Below are positions 1 to 8,057 of a stretch of 64,000 nt of DNA, one piece after another. Each line of letters opens with the position of its first letter. Position 1 is the first letter of the stretch. The position numbers and the translations under genes are program-made. The DNA is taken from NCBI GenBank assembly GCA_023450835.1, contig JAEXGM010000052.1, positions 1 to 64,000 on the forward strand, written 5' to 3'. Below the pieces are notes generated by a model. It worked only from the letters and a program-made list of their open reading frames with translations, was not told the origin of the DNA and ran no database searches. The DNA comes from Bacillota bacterium (GTDB lineage Bacteria; Bacillota; Clostridia; Lachnospirales; Lachnospiraceae).

Positions 1-72
1 CGAACGAAAACATACAATCATAAAGAAAACACTGCCGCTAAGGGAAAGATGCGGGGCAGAAGCTCAAAATAA
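1..72 (+). CDS. possible 3' end of an upstream gene (partial)
   Basis: One forward frame is open from the first base of the window to a TAA at 70-72 and would encode a short basic tail of 23 residues ending RGRSSK. A second frame is also open to 80, so the choice is not certain. It lies 30 bases upstream of ligA. In many Firmicutes a pcrA-type helicase precedes ligA, but 23 residues are too few to assign a family. It could equally be non-coding. Confidence 0.25.
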   Translation, partial: RTKTYNHKENTAAKGKMRGRSSK

Positions 73-102
73 GAACTAATCTGAAAGGGCAATAAAAGGG
101 AT

Positions 103-2070
103 ATGAAAGAGAAACTGGAAAGACAAAAAGAACTGGTTAAACTGTTAAGTGAAGCAGGAAGGGTATATGAGCAGGAAGACCGCGAAATTATGAGTAATTT
201 CGAATATGATAAGCTTTATAACGAACTTCTTATGCTGGAGCAGGAAACAAAGACAGTATTAACCGGAAGCCCCACGATAAAAGTAGGATACGAAGTACTA
301 AGCGAACTTCCCAAAATGAGGCATGAGTCACCAATGCTGTCCCTTGATAAGACCAAGGAAGTAGAAACACTAAAAGATTGGCTGGGTAACCAGAAAGGCC
401 TTCTCTCCTGGAAAATGGATGGACTTACCATCGTACTGACTTACAGGGAAGGAAAGCTTTATCAGGCAGTCACAAGAGGAAACGGTGAGATAGGAGAGGT
501 AGTAACCAATAATGCCAAGGTATTTAAAAATCTGCCTCATTCAATTCCTTATACCGGTGAGCTTGTATTGCGCGGAGAAGCGGTAATCCGCTATTCTGAT
601 TTTGAAAAGATGAATCAGGAAATCCCGGAAACAGAAGCGAAATACAAAAATCCCAGAAATCTTTGCAGCGGAAGCGTCAGGCAGTTAAATAATGAAATAA
701 CGGCAAAACGAAATGTACGTTACTATGCTTTTACCCTTGTAAAGGCAGGAAGCTCAGAAGGTTATGGAAATTCCAGAGAAGAACAGCAATCCTGGCTTCA
801 AAGCCTTGGCTTTGAAACGGTGGAAAGTAAGGCGGTAACAAGAGAAAACCTGGAAGAAACAGTTGCCTGGTTTGCGGAGCGGATACCTTCTATGGATGTG
901 CCTTCCGATGGACTTGTTCTTACCTTTGATGATATTGCCTACGGAATCTCTTTAGGCTCAACGGCTAAATTTCCAAGGGACTCTATTGCTTTTAAATGGA
1001 GAGATGAAATCAAAGATACTACATTAAAAGAAATTGAATGGAGCGCTTCCAGAACCGGACTTATCAATCCGATTGCTGTATTTGAACCGGTGGAATTAGA
1101 GGGTACTACCGTCAGTCGTGCCAGCCTTCATAATATCAGTATTATGGAGGGCCTAAAGCTTGGCATCGGTGATACCATTTGTGTATATAAAGCAAATATG
1201 ATTATACCCCAGGTAGCAGAGAATGTAACTCAGAGCGGCAATGTAACAATTCCTGATAACTGTCCGGTATGCGGCGGAAAGACCAGCTTAAAGGAAGAAA
1301 ATGATGTTAAGGTACTTGTCTGTACCAACGAAGAATGTCTTGCCAAGAAAATTAAATCCCTTACTCATTTTGTAAGCAGAGATGCAATGAATATAGAAGG
1401 ACTTTCAGAAGCTACCATTGAAAAATTCCTTGGAATGGGTATTATTCATGAGGTAGCCGATCTTTTCCACCTGGAAGGACATAGGGAAACCATCATAGAG
1501 ATGGAAGGCCTTGGAGAGAAATCTTATAAGAATCTTATTGCATCTGTTAATAAAGCAAGAAATACTACGGTAGCCAGATTCTTATACAGTTTGGGAATAC
1601 CGGGAATTGGGCTTTCAACGGCAAAATTAATTTGCAGAGAGTACCAGAATAACTTTGATGACATAAAGTCAGCGGCACCGGAGCGTCTTACTGAAATAAA
1701 CGGAGTAGGAGCTGTTATTGCAAAGGCTTTCGTAGACTTTATGAACAAAGAGAGTAATCAAGAAATGATAGAAGACTTGCTGCCAGAACTTGTCTTTGAG
1801 GTGACAGAAAGCGAGAGCGCTCCTTCTGTTCTTACCGGAAAAACTTTCGTAATTACAGGATCTCTGGAGCATTTTGAGAATCGAAACGCTCTGAAAGATT
1901 ATCTGGAAGAAAAAGGAGCAAAGGTAACCGGTTCCGTAACGGCTAAGACCGATTATCTGATAAATAATGATAACCTTTCCTCTTCCACGAAGAACAAAAA
2001 GGCAAAAGAGCTTGGGATTGAGATAATTACAGAAGAAATATTATTAGATATGGTAAAACAGGGGGAATAG
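103..2070 (+). CDS. ligA: NAD-dependent DNA ligase LigA
   Basis: Seals nicks in duplex DNA using NAD+, joining Okazaki fragments and completing repair in the cytoplasm. The 655-residue protein is close to the usual 660-680. The adenylation motif KMDG places the nucleotide-accepting lysine at K104. A four-cysteine zinc finger is visible (C387, C390, C407, C412), followed by helix-hairpin-helix segments (about 430-570, with GLGEKSYKNL and NGVGAVIAKA) and a C-terminal BRCT domain (about 580-650, GKTFVITGSL). The start follows a purine-rich AAAGGG site. The next gene, metA, begins 50 bases after the stop with no obvious terminator between, so read-through into metA is likely. Confidence 0.97.
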   Translation: MKEKLERQKELVKLLSEAGRVYEQEDREIMSNFEYDKLYNELLMLEQETKTVLTGSPTIKVGYEVLSELPKMRHESPMLSLDKTKEVETLKDWLGNQKGLLSWKMDGLTIVLTYREGKLYQAVTRGNGEIGEVVTNNAKVFKNLPHSIPYTGELVLRGEAVIRYSDFEKMNQEIPETEAKYKNPRNLCSGSVRQLNNEITAKRNVRYYAFTLVKAGSSEGYGNSREEQQSWLQSLGFETVESKAVTRENLEETVAWFAERIPSMDVPSDGLVLTFDDIAYGISLGSTAKFPRDSIAFKWRDEIKDTTLKEIEWSASRTGLINPIAVFEPVELEGTTVSRASLHNISIMEGLKLGIGDTICVYKANMIIPQVAENVTQSGNVTIPDNCPVCGGKTSLKEENDVKVLVCTNEECLAKKIKSLTHFVSRDAMNIEGLSEATIEKFLGMGIIHEVADLFHLEGHRETIIEMEGLGEKSYKNLIASVNKARNTTVARFLYSLGIPGIGLSTAKLICREYQNNFDDIKSAAPERLTEINGVGAVIAKAFVDFMNKESNQEMIEDLLPELVFEVTESESAPSVLTGKTFVITGSLEHFENRNALKDYLEEKGAKVTGSVTAKTDYLINNDNLSSSTKNKKAKELGIEIITEEILLDMVKQGE

Positions 2071-2120
2071 CTTTCTGCTATTAATTTAAGTGCGCGCCAG
2101 TAGGCGCAGGGAGGGTTAGT

Positions 2121-3026
2121 ATGCCAATAAAGGTGCAAAGTGAACTTCCGGCTAAACGTGTGCTGGAAGATGAGAATATATTTATTATGGATGAGACCAG
2201 GGCTATTCATCAGGATATACGTCCTTTGCGCATAGCCATCCTTAATCTTATGCCATTAAAGGAAGATACGGAAGTGCAAATCCTCAGGAGCCTATCCAAT
2301 ACGCCTCTTCAGGTTGATGTAACCCTATTGTCTACCGCTTCCTATGTCGGAAAGAATACTGCCTCCAGCCATCTGGATCAGTTTTATCTGACTTTTGATG
2401 AAGTAAAGCATTTGAAATTCGACGGTCTTATCATAACCGGAGCACCGGTGGAACAAATGGAATTTGAAGAGGTCACATACTGGGATGAATTAAAGACTAT
2501 TATGGAATGGTCCAAGACCCATGTAACCTCAACCTTTCATATATGCTGGGGAGCACAGGCGGGGCTCTATTACCATTTCGGTATTCCAAAGATAAACTTA
2601 CAGGACAAATTATTTGGTGTCTATACCCATCATGTATTAAACCGTAAAATACCTTTAGTAAGAGGTTTTGACGATATGTTCCTGGCTCCTCATTCCAGAT
2701 ACACCACCGTATCCAAGGAAGAAATTGTGAAAAATCCGGAACTTACCATACTTGCGGAATCCAAGGAAGCGGGTGTATTTATTGTTATAGCAGGGGGCGG
2801 TAAGCAGATATTCGTCACCGGTCATCCTGAATATGACAGGATTACACTGGATAAGGAATATAAAAGAGATGTGGATAAGGGATTGGAAATTGAGCTGCCG
2901 GAGAATTACTATCCGGATGGACTTACCTATGTGAGGCCGGAACTGACCTGGAGAGCACATGCTAATGCCTTGTATACGAATTGGTTGAACTACTATGTAT
3001 ATCAGGTTACGCCTTACGATTTATAA
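2121..3026 (+). CDS. metA: homoserine O-acyltransferase MetA, predicted acetyl-CoA type
   Basis: Activates homoserine at its hydroxyl group, the first committed step of methionine synthesis. The 301-residue protein has the family catalytic cysteine C142 (HICWGAQAG) and the H235/E237 pair in GHPEYD. Residue 111 is glutamate (GAPVEQMEF). In characterised MetA enzymes, Glu at this position goes with acetyl-CoA use (Bacillus cereus type) and Gly with succinyl-CoA use (E. coli type), so I predict O-acetylhomoserine as product despite the frequent 'succinyltransferase' label. The AGGGAGG ribosome site is well placed. No SAM riboswitch or T-box is visible upstream, and it probably shares a transcript with ligA. 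Confidence 0.95.
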   Translation: MPIKVQSELPAKRVLEDENIFIMDETRAIHQDIRPLRIAILNLMPLKEDTEVQILRSLSNTPLQVDVTLLSTASYVGKNTASSHLDQFYLTFDEVKHLKFDGLIITGAPVEQMEFEEVTYWDELKTIMEWSKTHVTSTFHICWGAQAGLYYHFGIPKINLQDKLFGVYTHHVLNRKIPLVRGFDDMFLAPHSRYTTVSKEEIVKNPELTILAESKEAGVFIVIAGGGKQIFVTGHPEYDRITLDKEYKRDVDKGLEIELPENYYPDGLTYVRPELTWRAHANALYTNWLNYYVYQVTPYDL

Positions 3027-3141
3027 GATGGATTTTATAGTAATCAGAGTGGTGGCATATGGACTCTCTGACGTTACAGGCCTTAAGAATAGCTATATTT
3101 AAGCCAATCATATAGTTTTTATAATGTTATTAATAATCAAA

Positions 3142-3180
3142 AAGAAGCATTCTATCGCTTAAATGGATAGAATGCTTCTT
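3142..3180. terminator. hairpin after metA
   Basis: A perfect 15-bp stem (3142-3156 with 3166-3180) with a 9-base loop. It has an A-run on its left but no clear T-run on the right, so it is a better terminator for minus-strand reading or an mRNA end-stabiliser. It lies between metA and the AraC-type gene. Confidence 0.6.
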
Positions 3181-3250
3181 GTACATTTTAACAGGTAGTT
3201 CTAATTGACAGCCGTTCACCCTGTTAGAAAATACGAGAAGGAAGGATACC

Positions 3251-4255
3251 ATGCAGAGAAAATCTTTGAATTATGCAAAAGCCAATAATCCCCCAATATC
3301 TCAAACAGACATCAATGATTTAAAAGAAGTCATAAACCATCAAGTACCGGAAGACGGATTATTTGACCAGAAAATACCCGGATTGCATATTAGGCGTTCT
3401 TCCTATTTGAGTAAGGATTGGGACAATGCCTTCTATCTTCCCTCAATTATAATCGTTGTGCAGGGAGAAAAAACGGTCAGAATCGGGAAAGATATGTTTC
3501 AAATTGAAAGTGGGGACATGCTTTTGATTCCGGTTGCTTTGCCGGTTGCCCTGAAAGTCATAAAAGCCAGCCCGGAGGAGCCGTATTTGGGGATTGGACT
3601 GACGCTTGAACCGGAAAAAATAGCAGAGCCTACCCAAAAAGTTTACTCTACAGGGCTGCCGGATGAAGTGGAACATAACAGATGTTATATTACAAAAGCA
3701 GATACCGGAATTATTCAGGCGATGACCAGATTACTGGAATGTACCCGTGATTCCGGGGATACACAGTTTATCGCTCCAATTATTATGGATGAGATTATAA
3801 TGCGCCTTTTGCGCAGCCCAATTGGCGTTCCCATTGCTGAAATGAGTTTTTCAGAATCCAGTGTCCGTCAGATTGCTATGGCAATTGACTGGCTCCGTAA
3901 CCATTTTACCAAGCCGATGAAGGTTTCTGAACTTGCTGAGCTTACCCATATGAGTATATCGGTGTTTCATAAGCATTTTAAAGATGTTACGTCCATGAGC
4001 CCGCTGCAATATCAGAAAGCATTGCGGCTACAGGAAGCAAGGAATCTTATGTTGTCGAAAAAAATGGATGCCCTGACTGCCAGCCAGCTGGTAGGATATG
4101 CAAGTGCCTCTCAATTCAGTCGGGATTATCGAAGCTATTATGGAAATCCGCCAAGAAAAGACCTGGAACGATTGCATCGGCGGTCTGAAGACGGAAAATA
4201 TACGGAGCTGAATAAGGAGACTCCTGCAAAACAGGAGAAACAGGCAATAAATTGA
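3251..4255 (+). CDS. AraC-family transcriptional regulator (AraC_N type)
   Basis: A 334-residue DNA-binding regulator. Residues about 30-190 resemble the AraC N-terminal cupin-like ligand domain (IIVVQGEKTVRIG, GDMLLIPVALPV). The C-terminal part (about 195-300) has two helix-turn-helix segments, KVSELAELTHMSISVFHKHF and the AraC signature around LVGYASASQFSRDYRSYYG. It starts after AAGGAAGG and is followed 114 bases later by a same-strand SDR-family gene. This pairing is common in gut Firmicutes and suggests the regulator controls that enzyme. The ligand is unknown. The C-terminal 35 residues are charged and probably disordered. Confidence 0.88.
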   Translation: MQRKSLNYAKANNPPISQTDINDLKEVINHQVPEDGLFDQKIPGLHIRRSSYLSKDWDNAFYLPSIIIVVQGEKTVRIGKDMFQIESGDMLLIPVALPVALKVIKASPEEPYLGIGLTLEPEKIAEPTQKVYSTGLPDEVEHNRCYITKADTGIIQAMTRLLECTRDSGDTQFIAPIIMDEIIMRLLRSPIGVPIAEMSFSESSVRQIAMAIDWLRNHFTKPMKVSELAELTHMSISVFHKHFKDVTSMSPLQYQKALRLQEARNLMLSKKMDALTASQLVGYASASQFSRDYRSYYGNPPRKDLERLHRRSEDGKYTELNKETPAKQEKQAIN

Positions 4256-4369
4256 ATGCAACAGGCAACAATTTTACGATAATCTGATTTATTATAATCT
4301 AAGAGTAATTTTACTTTTTTAATGGATGAAAAAAGAGATACTCTGAATTCTTAATAGGAGGATTATATA

Positions 4370-5254
4370 ATGCGTGTTTTTGTAACAGGAGCTACAGGCT
4401 TTATAGGCTCTGCTATTGTTCGGGAGCTGATTGATGCAGGACATCTGGCAGTGGGACTTGCACGTTCCGATAAGGCAGCAAAGGCCTTGGTATCAGCTGG
4501 TGCAGAGGTTCACCGGGGGTCCCTTGAGGATCTGGATTCTTTAAGGAGAGGAGCGGAAGCTTGTGATGGTGTAGTTCACACAGGCTTCATCCATGATTTT
4601 TCAGATCTTGCAGGAGCCTGCGAAAAAGATTGCCGTGCTATTGAAACCATAGGAGAGGTTCTAAAGGGATCTAATCGTCCATTCGTTGTAACTTCCGTCG
4701 TCACTGTACATAAGCCGGGTGTTTTAGCCAGGGAAAATGACAGACCATTTCCGGGTTCCCCGGGGACTCCTCGTATTGCATCAGAAGAAACTGCACATGC
4801 ATTAGCTGTACATGGAGTTCGTTCCTGTGTAGTGCGGCTGGCGCCTTGTGTACATGATGAAAGCCGCCAGGGATTTGCCACACAACTGGCTGATATTGCA
4901 AAGAATAAGGGAACTTCCGCATATATTGGCGAGGGAATGAACCATTGGACGGCTGTGCATAGGCAAGATGCAGCAAAACTGTACCGTCTTGCCCTTGAGT
5001 CTGCACCGGCCGGCTCGTATTTACATGGTGTAGGGGAAGAGGGAATCTTATTTCGGAAAATTGCGGAGGCAATAAGCAAAAGATATGACCTGCCTGCTAT
5101 GAGCATTCCCCAAGAGGAAGCAAGCAGACATTTTGAATGGTTTGTACCCTTTGCCTTAAGTGATAATCCAATTTCGAATGAAATGACAAAGAAGCTGTTG
5201 GGATGGAGGCCAACTGGACCCTCATTGGTTGAAGATATCTTAAATTGTCAGTGA
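4370..5254 (+). CDS. NAD(P)-dependent epimerase/SDR-family protein
   Basis: A 294-residue atypical short-chain dehydrogenase. The Rossmann glycine motif GATGFIG sits at residues 7-13, next to a basic residue pattern (ARSDKAAKAL) that often favours NADP. The canonical YxxxK catalytic pair is not evident after the TSVV segment, as in the atypical SDR_a5 group of epimerase-like proteins. A strong AGGAGG precedes the ATG. The gene looks somewhat richer in GC than its neighbours, so with the AraC gene it may be a transferred pair. The substrate cannot be deduced; a stress- or xenobiotic-related reductase is one option. Confidence 0.85.
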   Translation: MRVFVTGATGFIGSAIVRELIDAGHLAVGLARSDKAAKALVSAGAEVHRGSLEDLDSLRRGAEACDGVVHTGFIHDFSDLAGACEKDCRAIETIGEVLKGSNRPFVVTSVVTVHKPGVLARENDRPFPGSPGTPRIASEETAHALAVHGVRSCVVRLAPCVHDESRQGFATQLADIAKNKGTSAYIGEGMNHWTAVHRQDAAKLYRLALESAPAGSYLHGVGEEGILFRKIAEAISKRYDLPAMSIPQEEASRHFEWFVPFALSDNPISNEMTKKLLGWRPTGPSLVEDILNCQ

Positions 5255-5599
5255 AAATGATTTCTGCGTAAAACCATTCGGTAAAAGTGAAAAAGCAAGA
5301 GGAAAAATATTTAGATAAGGAGCTGATCTTAATCGGCTCCTTATTGTGGTTAAGGGGTTGACACTCTAATAAGATTAGGTTGAAAAAGCAAATAATTCCT
5401 AAATGGTTTCTTTTTTGATTTCTCTCCATACAATCTGCACATTCTATTGTTAAGATAATTAAGACACTGCAAGATGAGGGAGATAACCTTCCTGTCAAAA
5501 GGAAAAAGTGTTAAAAAGCAATAGAGCTTATTAAAGTATTGAGTAAGGAGTAATTAAAGGAATAATAAAAGTAAAAAATAATAAAAAGGGGAATACATA
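5255..5599. other. gene-free stretch with hairpin and a possible coding remnant
   Basis: A 345-base gap. It holds the hairpin at 5315-5344 and a short open stretch at 5419-5514 whose translation (LQDEGDNLPVKRKKC at its end) looks protein-like but has no start codon or ribosome site. The rest is A-rich sequence leading into the DUF2318 gene. I see no clear promoter. Confidence 0.5.
5315..5344. terminator. hairpin after the SDR gene
   Basis: A 13-bp stem including one G-T pair (5315-5327 with 5332-5344) and a 4-base loop. The 3' flank is TTATTG without a proper T-run, so termination may be weak. Confidence 0.55.
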
Positions 5600-6121
5600 A
5601 TGGCTAAGAAACCAATTAAAAAATCAAATACCACGAGATATTTAATTCTGGCTATTTCTGCTCTTGCAATTATTGCAGTTGCCTTTAGCTTCAAAAACTT
5701 TGGAAAACCAAGCGGAAGCGGTTCGGATGCTGGTAAGTTGAGTGCAGCAGAGGTAACAGACAGTGATATTGTAATACCTGTTAAGGATATTACAGAGACG
5801 GCAAAGTTCTTTCCTGCTAAGATTAATGGTACAGAATTGGAAGTGTTGGCAGTAAAGGCACCGGATGGTACCATAAGGACAGCTTTTAATACCTGTCAGG
5901 TCTGCTATTCCTCCGGAAAAGGATATTATAAGCAGGAGGGAGACGAGCTGGTGTGCCAGAACTGCGGAAATCATTTTTCGATGGATCAGGTTGAAGTTGT
6001 AAAAGGCGGCTGTAATCCGGTTCCTATTTCCGATGAATATAAGACGACCGATGATACTTCTATTACCATCAGCAAAGATTATCTTGCCGAAGCAACTGTA
6101 ATTTTTCAGAATTGGAAATAA
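5600..6121 (+). CDS. FtrD-like (DUF2318) membrane-anchored metal/Fe-S protein
   Basis: A 173-residue protein with a lysine-rich N-terminus and one membrane anchor (about 14-32), leaving the rest outside the cell. The extracellular domain contains CQVCYSSGKGYY followed by CQNCGNHF, the paired CxxC arrangement of DUF2318/FtrD-like proteins. Members act with Fe2+ or heme-type membrane systems and may carry a metal or Fe-S centre. No FtrABC-type partners or permease gene lie nearby, so the partner is unknown. A good AAAAGGGG site precedes the ATG and a strong terminator follows, so it appears monocistronic. Confidence 0.8.
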   Translation: MAKKPIKKSNTTRYLILAISALAIIAVAFSFKNFGKPSGSGSDAGKLSAAEVTDSDIVIPVKDITETAKFFPAKINGTELEVLAVKAPDGTIRTAFNTCQVCYSSGKGYYKQEGDELVCQNCGNHFSMDQVEVVKGGCNPVPISDEYKTTDDTSITISKDYLAEATVIFQNWK

Positions 6122-6136
6122 ATAAAACAATAAGAT

Positions 6137-6165
6137 TGGAGGCTGAAATCAGCCTCCATTTTTTT
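6137..6165 (+). terminator. intrinsic terminator after the DUF2318 gene
   Basis: Perfect 10-bp repeat arms (6137-6146 with 6149-6158), forming a GC-rich hairpin followed by seven T residues. Confidence 0.9.
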
Positions 6166-6280
6166 GATCATTCAACCCTTTTAGGATTAGGTGTGGTGCA
6201 CTAATCAGGTACTTAAGGTTACAGTGGAGCAAAAGCATGCAAATATGTGAAATATGTAATATTATGGTACATGATTTGAA

Positions 6281-6309
6281 TTGCAAAATTGCACGAAATA
6301 TAGTACAAT
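6281..6309 (+). promoter_or_regulatory. promoter of the c-di-GMP riboswitch transcript
   Basis: A -35 TTGCAA (6281-6286), 17-base spacer and -10 TACAAT (6304-6309) place the start near 6316, just before the aptamer. Confidence 0.75.
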
Positions 6310-6312
6310 AGA

Positions 6313-6408
6313 CCTATGTTTATATGGGCAAACTCATTGAAAGATGAGGACGCAAAGCTTAGGGTCTAAATCTGTACGCAGATATGACAGCCAGTTGCAC
6401 GAAATAGG
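6313..6408 (+). ncRNA. cyclic di-GMP-I (GEMM-I) riboswitch aptamer
   Basis: The conserved core is clear: GGGCAAAC at 6326-6333, a P2 hairpin CTCAT/ATGAG (6333-6337, 6344-6348) capped by a GAAA tetraloop, GGACGCAAAGC (6348-6358), then a P3 arm with a CTAAA/TATGAC tetraloop receptor (6366-6370, 6383-6388) and an apical TCTG/CAGA stem. CCTAT (6313-6317) can pair with ATAGG (6404-6408) as an outer P1. The aptamer binds the second messenger c-di-GMP. It precedes a diguanylate cyclase-type gene, so the switch probably controls synthesis of its own ligand. A 12-base direct repeat TTGCACGAAATA flanks it (6289-6300 and 6395-6406). Confidence 0.93.
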
Positions 6409-6422
6409 ATATATTTCAGTCT

Positions 6423-6451
6423 AAGCTCGATTTCATTAACGAGCTTTTTTT
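6423..6451 (+). terminator. expression-platform terminator of the c-di-GMP riboswitch
   Basis: A 7-bp stem AAGCTCG/CGAGCTT (6423-6429, 6440-6446) with a T-run to 6451. Its left arm together with two upstream bases (CTAAGCT, 6421-6427) is complementary to AGCTTAG inside the aptamer (6356-6362). The two pairings exclude each other. Ligand-bound aptamer would leave the terminator free to form, giving an OFF switch. Confidence 0.85.
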
Positions 6452-6545
6452 GTGTATATCCTTCCTTTCGTATTGTGAAAGAAACAGATTTGGAGAAATC
6501 GGTAAGCAGTAGTTTATCAGGCAAATCTGGAAGGGTGATGAAGAA

Positions 6546-8057
6546 ATGCAAGAAAATAAAACGGATTATATTCTGAAAAAAGGAATTCCCAGACTAAATA
6601 ATGCCATAGGAGTCTCTCTTGGATTGGCGGCACTGACAGGTGTTTTATTACTATTAAATCTGGTAATTAAAAATGATGAATCACTTTATGAGGCGGTAAA
6701 AACAGGAGGAGGCTTATTACTGTTTTTTGTTCTGCTGCTTTTTTTGACTGTAAGCTTTGTCACCAGTATTATCTGCAACAGGCAGGTAAAGAAAGCTACT
6801 GCTGAATTGTCCTACATTACAAAAAGTGTTCATGCAGGATTCCTTAACATTTTGCTGGAACCGGGATATCAGGTTACCTATGCTAACCCGAAGTTTTATG
6901 AGATTCTTGGTTATAAGCGGCATGAGTTTGAAACGGAATATGACAACTGTTTTTTATCGTTTGTATGTGATGAAGATCAGGAAAAAATAAAAGGGCTGAA
7001 AGAGCAGTTTGTAAACGGGTCCTATCTGCAGATCGAAGTAAAGATGATTACCCGTAAAGGAAATATTATCAGTGTTCTTCTTGATGGCAATTTTACCTCA
7101 ACTCGCGAAGGTGAAAAGGCCTTTTCTGCGGTTTTATTGGATATAACCAATTTTAAAGAGGTGCAGAATAAGCTTACCCTGGAAGAAGAAAGATACCGGA
7201 TTGCTGCCGAGATATCCAATGATATTCTTTTTGAATATAAGGTTGACAGAGATGTTATGAAATTCGCGGATAAATACAGGGAAGTCTATGGGCGGACACC
7301 TGTGATTAAGGACTTCTCAGTGGTGGACCTTTACAATAAGGATATGGTTCATCCGGAGGATTATCAGGACCTTAAGCTTTTTGCAAGGACTTTAAAAAGC
7401 GGAAAAGAAATGATGGAAGCAGAATTTCGTTTAATAAATGCAAACAATGAGTTTGTTTGGTGTCATATAAGGGGCAAGACCATTTACGATGAGAACAAGG
7501 AACCTATCAGCGTCATCGGGAAAGTAGTGAATATTGATCTGCATAAGAAGGAACTGCAAAAGCTGGAGTATAAGGCTAAGAGGGACCTGCTTACGGGCGT
7601 GTACAATAAGGTCACTACAAAAGAGATTATTGATGAGTATTTAAAGCATAACCGGAATTCCAAACACGTCTTAATGATGATAGATATTGATGATTTTAAG
7701 CATGTCAATGATAATTACGGGCATCTTATCGGTGATGATATACTGATATATATTATGGATAAAATCAAAAGTATTTTCTTTGGAGAAATTATTGGACGTA
7801 TCGGCGGAGACGAATTCATCGTATTCTTAGCAAATATGGAAAGCCTTGACGGAATTATCGCCAAGGCTAATCTGCTTAGGGAAGCCCTCAGTACTGCCTA
7901 TGAAGTGGATGGACAGGCGGTATACATATCCGGAAGTATCGGAATTTCCGTATATCCGGAAGATGGCACTACTTATACGGAATTAATAAATTGCGCGGAT
8001 AAAGCATTGTATTCCGTAAAAGATGAAGGCAAGGGCAGCTATAAGCTTTTTACTTAA
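6546..8057 (+). CDS. membrane PAS-PAS-GGDEF diguanylate cyclase
   Basis: Predicted to make c-di-GMP from two GTP at the inner face of the membrane. Two membrane helices (about 20-41 and 53-76) are followed by two PAS sensor domains (about 93-205 and 218-332) and a GGDEF domain (345-503) with an intact GGDEF motif at 420-424. The RxxD product-inhibition site expected a few residues upstream is absent (FFGE occupies the place). It is expressed through the c-di-GMP-I riboswitch just upstream. The last 8 bases overlap the convergent flippase gene tail to tail, with no terminator between. The PAS ligands are unknown. Confidence 0.93.
   Translation: MQENKTDYILKKGIPRLNNAIGVSLGLAALTGVLLLLNLVIKNDESLYEAVKTGGGLLLFFVLLLFLTVSFVTSIICNRQVKKATAELSYITKSVHAGFLNILLEPGYQVTYANPKFYEILGYKRHEFETEYDNCFLSFVCDEDQEKIKGLKEQFVNGSYLQIEVKMITRKGNIISVLLDGNFTSTREGEKAFSAVLLDITNFKEVQNKLTLEEERYRIAAEISNDILFEYKVDRDVMKFADKYREVYGRTPVIKDFSVVDLYNKDMVHPEDYQDLKLFARTLKSGKEMMEAEFRLINANNEFVWCHIRGKTIYDENKEPISVIGKVVNIDLHKKELQKLEYKAKRDLLTGVYNKVTTKEIIDEYLKHNRNSKHVLMMIDIDDFKHVNDNYGHLIGDDILIYIMDKIKSIFFGEIIGRIGGDEFIVFLANMESLDGIIAKANLLREALSTAYEVDGQAVYISGSIGISVYPEDGTTYTELINCADKALYSVKDEGKGSYKLFT

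Noticed and set aside
2071..2120. SAM riboswitch or T-box before metA
   Set aside because: Only 50 bases separate ligA and metA; there is no room and no motif.
4576..5106. 176-residue minus-strand ORF opposite the SDR gene
   Set aside because: No ribosome site, cysteine- and serine-rich composition typical of an antisense shadow, and a convincing gene on the other strand.
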